From the NCBI RefSeq assembly GCF_030348765.1, contig NZ_JAUCEU010000007.1:2990001-3054000 (forward strand): 64,000 nucleotides of DNA, in the 5' to 3' direction. How positions within the stretch are numbered: position 1 is the first letter of the stretch; every line of letters begins with the position of its first letter. Positions 60,059-64,000 of this stretch are shown piece by piece. The notes under the pieces are model-generated. The model ran no database searches. It saw only the letters and a list, made by a program, of their open reading frames with translations, and was not told where the DNA came from. A program made the position numbers and the translations under genes. Source of the stretch: Neobacillus sp. CF12. GTDB lineage: Bacteria > Bacillota > Bacilli > Bacillales > Cytobacillaceae.

Positions 60059-60835
60059 ATGACAACAAATATTTTATTTTGCGGCTATTCGTATCACACA
60101 AATGGATATCATTCGCAGCATACATCAGGATATCCCTCTTATCTATTCCGGCTGCAAACAGAAGGCCTTTGTGAAGTAGTGGTGAAGGGTAGAAAAATGG
60201 AACTGGAGAAAGGAGATCTTCTGCTCATAAAACCAGGGGATCACTATGAACTACTCGTACATCCTGGCCAAAACAGCGGCGACTATCATTTAGTCTGCGA
60301 AGGTTCATGGGTGGACGAATGGTGGAATCGTTCCAAAAAGCCAGAGGTCTCCAGAATCGATTTGGATGATAAACTGCTGGTGCTATGGCGTCATATCATG
60401 ATTGAAAAACGCCGTCCAACCTCCAGCCAAAACGAAGAGCTCAGCAGCTATTTGCTGCGAGCTCTCTGCTTAACTTTAGAACGAGCCATTAATGAAACAG
60501 TGCCTTCTTTCAACGTTCCGTATACTGTGACAAGGATGCTGCGATTCATTGAAGAACATGCTACAACCGCCTTTAAAGTCGAAGATGTGGCAAAGCATGC
60601 CGGTCTTAGCATCTCCCGGTCCGTTCATCTTTTTAAAAGCAGTGTTGGAAAAACGATGATTGAATATGCCCTTGAAATCCGTTTATCTGCGGCAATTGAG
60701 CGAATGAAATACACATCCTTGACACTAGAACAGATTGCCGAGGATTGTGGCTTCGGCAGCTATCCCTATTTTCATCGAGTCTTCCATAAGAGGTATGGCG
60801 TTGCTCCAGGGGTATACAGACGTCAGGAATATTAG
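60059..60835 (+). CDS. AraC family transcriptional regulator
   Basis: 258 aa. The N-terminal half is a cupin-like sensor (LEKGDLLLIKPGDHYELLVHPG near 52-73). The C-terminal 100 residues hold two helix-turn-helix units: VEDVAKHAGLSISRSVHLFK and LEQIAEDCGFGSYPYFHRVF, ending in GVAPGVYRRQE. It is divergent from the sugar operon and probably activates it in response to a sugar. GGGAG lies very near the ATG at 60059. Confidence 0.9.
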   Translation: MTTNILFCGYSYHTNGYHSQHTSGYPSYLFRLQTEGLCEVVVKGRKMELEKGDLLLIKPGDHYELLVHPGQNSGDYHLVCEGSWVDEWWNRSKKPEVSRIDLDDKLLVLWRHIMIEKRRPTSSQNEELSSYLLRALCLTLERAINETVPSFNVPYTVTRMLRFIEEHATTAFKVEDVAKHAGLSISRSVHLFKSSVGKTMIEYALEIRLSAAIERMKYTSLTLEQIAEDCGFGSYPYFHRVFHKRYGVAPGVYRRQEY

Positions 60836-60837
60836 AA

Positions 60838-60866
60838 AAAAGAGGGATTAAAACTTTCCCTCTTTT
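60838..60866. terminator. Bidirectional terminator between AraC and GlpQ genes
   Basis: Stem AAAAGAGGGA (60838-60847) with TCCCTCTTTT (60857-60866), 9-nt loop; usable by both convergent genes. Confidence 0.83.
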
Positions 60867-60880
60867 GGTGATAGTTTGTC

Positions 60881-61708
60881 CTATTTTCTTGGATCTACGT
60901 AATCAGGATAATCCGTAATAATTCCATCTACGTTCATCTCTAAAAGGAAATCCGCTGCTTCTTGGCTGCGAACCGTCCAGGATTGAATTTTCATTCCAAG
61001 CGCGTGCACGTGATCAACCAATTCTTTTGTTACGATTCCGTAGCTTGGATTAAAGTAATCTGCATACGTTGCAAATTCTTTCAAAGCTTGTTCTGTTGTG
61101 TGGGCTTTATTGGATGTAAGGACACCAATCGGCATCTTTGGAAGCAATTTGTTTGTTATTTTCATAGATTCAAAATTAAACGATTGAATAATAATCTTTT
61201 CATTTTGTGGTTTATCGAGATTTCGCACTTTTAATTTCTGTGCAACCTGTGCTTCAATTCCAGGATAGAGCTCAGGTGCCTTTAATTCTATTAAAATACC
61301 AACTCTCCCATGATAACGGTCAAGAATTTCATCGAAGGTTGGGATTTTTTCTCCTTTAAATTCTTCCCCCTTCCAGCTGCCTGCATCTAGGCTTCTGATT
61401 TGTTCAAAGGTTAAATCCTTCACATTGCCTGTCCCATCCGTTGTTCTGTCAACCGTTGTGTCATGAATGATGACCAATTCCCCATCCTTGCTTCTTTGGA
61501 CATCGATTTCAATATAATCTGCTTTCATTTCGACGCCTTTATCAAAAGCGGCAATCGTATTTTCCGGTGCGTACCCTGTTGCACCACGGTGAGCAACATT
61601 ATCAACTTTTCGTAACTCCCCAGTTGTTTCTGCTGCAAAAGCCTGTTGAAAAGGACTAAATAATAAACTAAAAGCCAGGCCAGCTCCAATCAAAGTCGCT
61701 TTTTTCAT
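60881..61708 (-). CDS. glpQ: Secreted glycerophosphodiester phosphodiesterase
   Basis: 275 aa. Signal peptide of about 26 residues (LLFSPFQQAFAAETT, cleavage after an AxA motif). VAHRGATGYAPENT (residues 37-50) carries the catalytic His-Arg, YIEIDVQRSKDGELVIIHDTTVDRTTDG the metal ligands Glu-Asp and His, and IELKAPE the last glutamate. It hydrolyses glycerophosphodiesters to glycerol-3-phosphate; in Bacillus GlpQ acts on phospholipid products and teichoic acid. Single gene. Confidence 0.93.
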   Translation of the reverse strand: MKKATLIGAGLAFSLLFSPFQQAFAAETTGELRKVDNVAHRGATGYAPENTIAAFDKGVEMKADYIEIDVQRSKDGELVIIHDTTVDRTTDGTGNVKDLTFEQIRSLDAGSWKGEEFKGEKIPTFDEILDRYHGRVGILIELKAPELYPGIEAQVAQKLKVRNLDKPQNEKIIIQSFNFESMKITNKLLPKMPIGVLTSNKAHTTEQALKEFATYADYFNPSYGIVTKELVDHVHALGMKIQSWTVRSQEAADFLLEMNVDGIITDYPDYVDPRK

Positions 61709-61875
61709 TTTTCTCCATCTCCCTTTTATTTGTCTGCTACTACAAATAAAATTCTACAGGGGAATTGTTTAGCCCATATGTAGTTACCATTTAGACTTGG
61801 TTAAAGTCATGTAAATAAATATAGTGAAAAATACATACAAAAATTTACAAACAATTCATTCTTTTTCCTATTGTA

Positions 61876-61915
61876 AAAAAAATAAGCAGAGAAAGAGGAT
61901 CCTTTCTCTGCTTAT
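61876..61915 (-). terminator. Strong terminator after the YesN-like gene
   Basis: A 14-bp perfect stem (61882-61895 with 61902-61915) with a 6-nt loop is followed on the minus strand by eight or more T. Confidence 0.92.
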
Positions 61916-63504
61916 CACTGTTTCATATATTCTGTTCGATATTCATTCGGGGTAATTCCCTCCACCTTTTTAAATACCTTCCGAAAATACTTATCATCCT
62001 GATATCCAATCATGCCCGCAATTTCATAGATTTTTAACTGGCTGTTTTTCAACAAGGACTTTGCCTTCTCCATCCTGATTCTTACGATGTAATCAGAGAT
62101 ATTTTCGTTAAATTCCTGTTTAAATTTCCTCGAGATATATTCTCTGCTGATATAGAAATGGTCTGAAATCTCCTGTAGTTTTACATCCCGGTCATAATTT
62201 TCCTGAAGGTACTTTTCAATATCAATAATGATATTATTATTCTTTTGCAGTGTGCTTTTCTTTACTTTCTTTAAAAAAATGGAAATTTCACGCTTAATTC
62301 TCTTTTTATACGCTTCTAGTTTAAACGTGCCGTTTGAATCGAAAAATAAATCAACCCGCTCTTCAATATCTTCCGGAGCCTTAAATGAAATATTGTAATG
62401 CTTAAACCACTTATTGCTGATAACCATATACTCATTTTCTAAATTTATCACCTGTCTTACAGATAAATAGTCCAATTCTGTTATGTCCTTTTCGATTCGA
62501 TCCATTAATTCTTCAAAAGCCCTAATTTCTCCGGTTTGAATAGCCATTTCTATATCTGAAGAATATGCAATCAAACTCTTTAGGGATGGAGCTGTATCGA
62601 TATCTGACACATAGACTCTTCTTCGACTATCAGTCAATATATTTCTATTTAATATAACCTTTCGCGCATGGTGATATGAATCTTTCAACTTCGAACTGTT
62701 ATTTACAGCTTTCCCGGCTGCAATCGGACAAGAGATATCTAACATATTTTTTAGTGTCTTATAGATATGGACTAATATCTCTTCTACCAACTCAAACTTA
62801 TCCCAAAAAATCAGTACAATTTCACCCTTTTTAGATAAGTAACGAAAACCAATTCCATTCCCATTTTCCTTCATGATTTCGTTAATAATATTCAAAATCG
62901 TAAAATACGTTAAATCTCGATCTCCTTGAAACGCCTCCATTGTTTTTCCGTCCACTCGAACAATAGCGGCTTTATAATCACGTGACTGTTTTAACCAGCC
63001 GAATTCTTCATATAAATCTTTCTGGAAATGTTCGCTATTTACTAGCTGTGTTAGTTTGCGATCTCGATAAACAGGAGTCATTTCATTAATTAGCAGTGAG
63101 CTTGTTTCTTTTCTCCGCCTCTCATCTTCTTCTTTCTTCCATTCATTCACCGCTTTTTCCAAGGTTTGATTTAAAATATCCGGTTCAATAGGCTTTAAGA
63201 GATAGTCTGAACTGCCGAAATGGATCGCTTTTCTCATATAATGATAGTCATCGTAACCTGTCACTACAATCGTTTTACTGTTGGTGTGATTTTCTTTGAT
63301 CCACTCTAAAAGCTGAGTTCCATCCATTTTTGGCATCTTCATATCAGAAAAAATGATCTCAGGACGGATGGTTTGGATTAGCTCAATAGCTTCTTCACCG
63401 TTTCCTGCTTCATATATTTCACCTATTCCATTTTGCTCCCAATGTGCTAGAATCTTAATTCCATCTCGGACATGTTTTTCATCATCAACAATCAACGCCT
63501 TCAT
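61915..63504 (-). CDS. YesN-like response regulator with AraC-type output
   Basis: 529 aa. The receiver domain occupies residues 1-120: acidic pocket DDEKHVRDGI, phosphoacceptor Asp in IIFSDMKMPKMDG, and the lysine in YLLKPIEPD. A long linker domain (about 150-415) follows, and the C-terminal 100 residues are an AraC DNA-binding pair (LQEISDHFYISREYISRKFK and IYEIAGMIGYQDDKYFRKVF). Such regulators control transport and use of plant or host glycans. Start codon overlaps the stop of the sensor kinase by 4 bp. Confidence 0.93.
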   Translation of the reverse strand: MKALIVDDEKHVRDGIKILAHWEQNGIGEIYEAGNGEEAIELIQTIRPEIIFSDMKMPKMDGTQLLEWIKENHTNSKTIVVTGYDDYHYMRKAIHFGSSDYLLKPIEPDILNQTLEKAVNEWKKEEDERRRKETSSLLINEMTPVYRDRKLTQLVNSEHFQKDLYEEFGWLKQSRDYKAAIVRVDGKTMEAFQGDRDLTYFTILNIINEIMKENGNGIGFRYLSKKGEIVLIFWDKFELVEEILVHIYKTLKNMLDISCPIAAGKAVNNSSKLKDSYHHARKVILNRNILTDSRRRVYVSDIDTAPSLKSLIAYSSDIEMAIQTGEIRAFEELMDRIEKDITELDYLSVRQVINLENEYMVISNKWFKHYNISFKAPEDIEERVDLFFDSNGTFKLEAYKKRIKREISIFLKKVKKSTLQKNNNIIIDIEKYLQENYDRDVKLQEISDHFYISREYISRKFKQEFNENISDYIVRIRMEKAKSLLKNSQLKIYEIAGMIGYQDDKYFRKVFKKVEGITPNEYRTEYMKQ

Positions 63505-64000
63505 GAATGTTCCACCTCTTTCGGCATTACCTTCGGGATTTGGATGGTAACCGTAAAACCACCTTCTTCATTCCGGTTAACTGACAGCTTTGCCTGGTTA
63601 TGATAATAAATCTGTAATCGGTCATAAATATTTTTTAGCCCTATCGCTTCTCTTTGGGTGTCTGCTTTTGAAATGCCATGAACCAGTTCCATGCGAATTT
63701 TCTCAAGATGATCATCGCTAGGACCCATTCCATTATCCTTTATAGAGATTAAGACCATATTGTCGTTCTCGAGAAATGCATCTATTTGAATCCATGCTTT
63801 TTCTATGTGCTGATCAAAGCCATGCTTAAAACAATTTTCCACAACGGGCTGTAAAATCATTTTTGGAACGGATATCGCTTTGACTTCATCTTCGATATTC
63901 AGTTCAAATTCAAACTGCTCTTCAAAGCGCTGTTTTTGCAGTAATAAATAGGATTTCACATGATTCAACTCGGAGGTAAATGGAACAATATCATCCTTCA
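63501..64000 (-). CDS. YesM-like sensor histidine kinase, N-terminus outside window
   Basis: The frame is open from its stop at 63501 through the right window edge, so 166 residues of the C-terminus are seen; a TTG start at 63968 would cut the domain and is not real. Visible are LNHVKSYLLLQKQRFE of the His_kinase region, VVENCFKHGFD (N box) with the catalytic asparagine, KDNGMGP (G1) and AIGLKNIYDRLQIYY (G2). The phosphorylated His lies further upstream off the window. Pairs with the YesN-like regulator downstream. Confidence 0.92.
   Translation of the reverse strand, partial: KDDIVPFTSELNHVKSYLLLQKQRFEEQFEFELNIEDEVKAISVPKMILQPVVENCFKHGFDQHIEKAWIQIDAFLENDNMVLISIKDNGMGPSDDHLEKIRMELVHGISKADTQREAIGLKNIYDRLQIYYHNQAKLSVNRNEEGGFTVTIQIPKVMPKEVEHS

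Noticed and set aside
63501-63968. A complete 155-aa kinase gene starting at TTG 63968
   Set aside because: The frame continues open to the window edge with His_kinase-region sequence, so the gene is simply cut by the edge.

Overview
The window is chromosomal DNA from an endospore-forming Bacillaceae (Bacillus/Neobacillus type). The evidence is low G+C content, strong AGGAGG-type ribosome sites, frequent TTG/GTG starts, a GerA/GerB/GerC germinant-receptor operon, a CIRCE element, Rex-type and TnrA/GlnR-type operators, and protein sequences closest in character to B. subtilis families. No rRNA, tRNA, prophage, insertion sequence or CRISPR array is visible. Both edges cut genes: a ComB-like phosphatase on the left and a YesM-like sensor kinase on the right.

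1-17.9 kb is a patchwork of short, mostly minus-strand transcription units, nearly all closed by clear terminators. They encode small enzymes (VOC, GNAT, nucleotidyltransferase, histidine phosphatase, HIT, peptidase E, APH-like kinase, SRPBCC, SGNH lipase, DJ-1, cupin, dipeptidase), small membrane proteins, several peptides under 60 aa, a GYF_2-RDD protein, a beta-helix protein, a hemolysin-III-like protein and an AzoR reductase.

17.9-31.4 kb is a purine nitrogen-salvage island. One minus-strand operon runs OHCU decarboxylase, uricase, 5-hydroxyisourate hydrolase, allantoinase, allantoate amidohydrolase, an unassigned M20 hydrolase, then ureABCEFGD. Guanine deaminase and adenine deaminase are divergent from it. 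A TnrA/GlnR-type dyad lies between the two units. Together they turn purine bases and urate into ammonia. Xanthine dehydrogenase, a urate/purine transporter, PucR and a recognisable urea-releasing ureidoglycolate or allantoate enzyme are not in the window.

31.5-41.2 kb carries a SET-domain protein, a 75-aa protein and adhE, with Rex-type operators upstream of the last two. A 1267-aa secreted GH59 galactosidase follows, then htpG with a perfect CIRCE. 41.3-45.4 kb is the germination operon (order B-A-C plus a small two-helix protein). 45.5-53.6 kb holds a LysE exporter, a 13-copy 52-bp tandem array, an AHSA1/ArsR pair with operators inside its promoter, a BASS transporter, rhodanese, a small protein, a GGDEF-EAL protein and a MATE pump.

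53.6-60.8 kb is a sugar operon: two TIM-barrel isomerases, two Gfo/Idh/MocA dehydrogenases, ThuA, a GH13 alpha-glucosidase, and a divergent AraC regulator. It looks like a keto-glycoside route. 60.9-64 kb has a secreted glycerophosphodiester phosphodiesterase and a YesMN-type two-component pair.

The most unusual structural signal is a family of tandem inverted repeats at three unlinked intergenic sites (3.5, 28.2 and 46.2-46.9 kb). All three have exactly a 52-bp period and the same plan (arm, 25-27 nt pyrimidine-rich centre, complementary arm), but the arm sequence is different at each locus.
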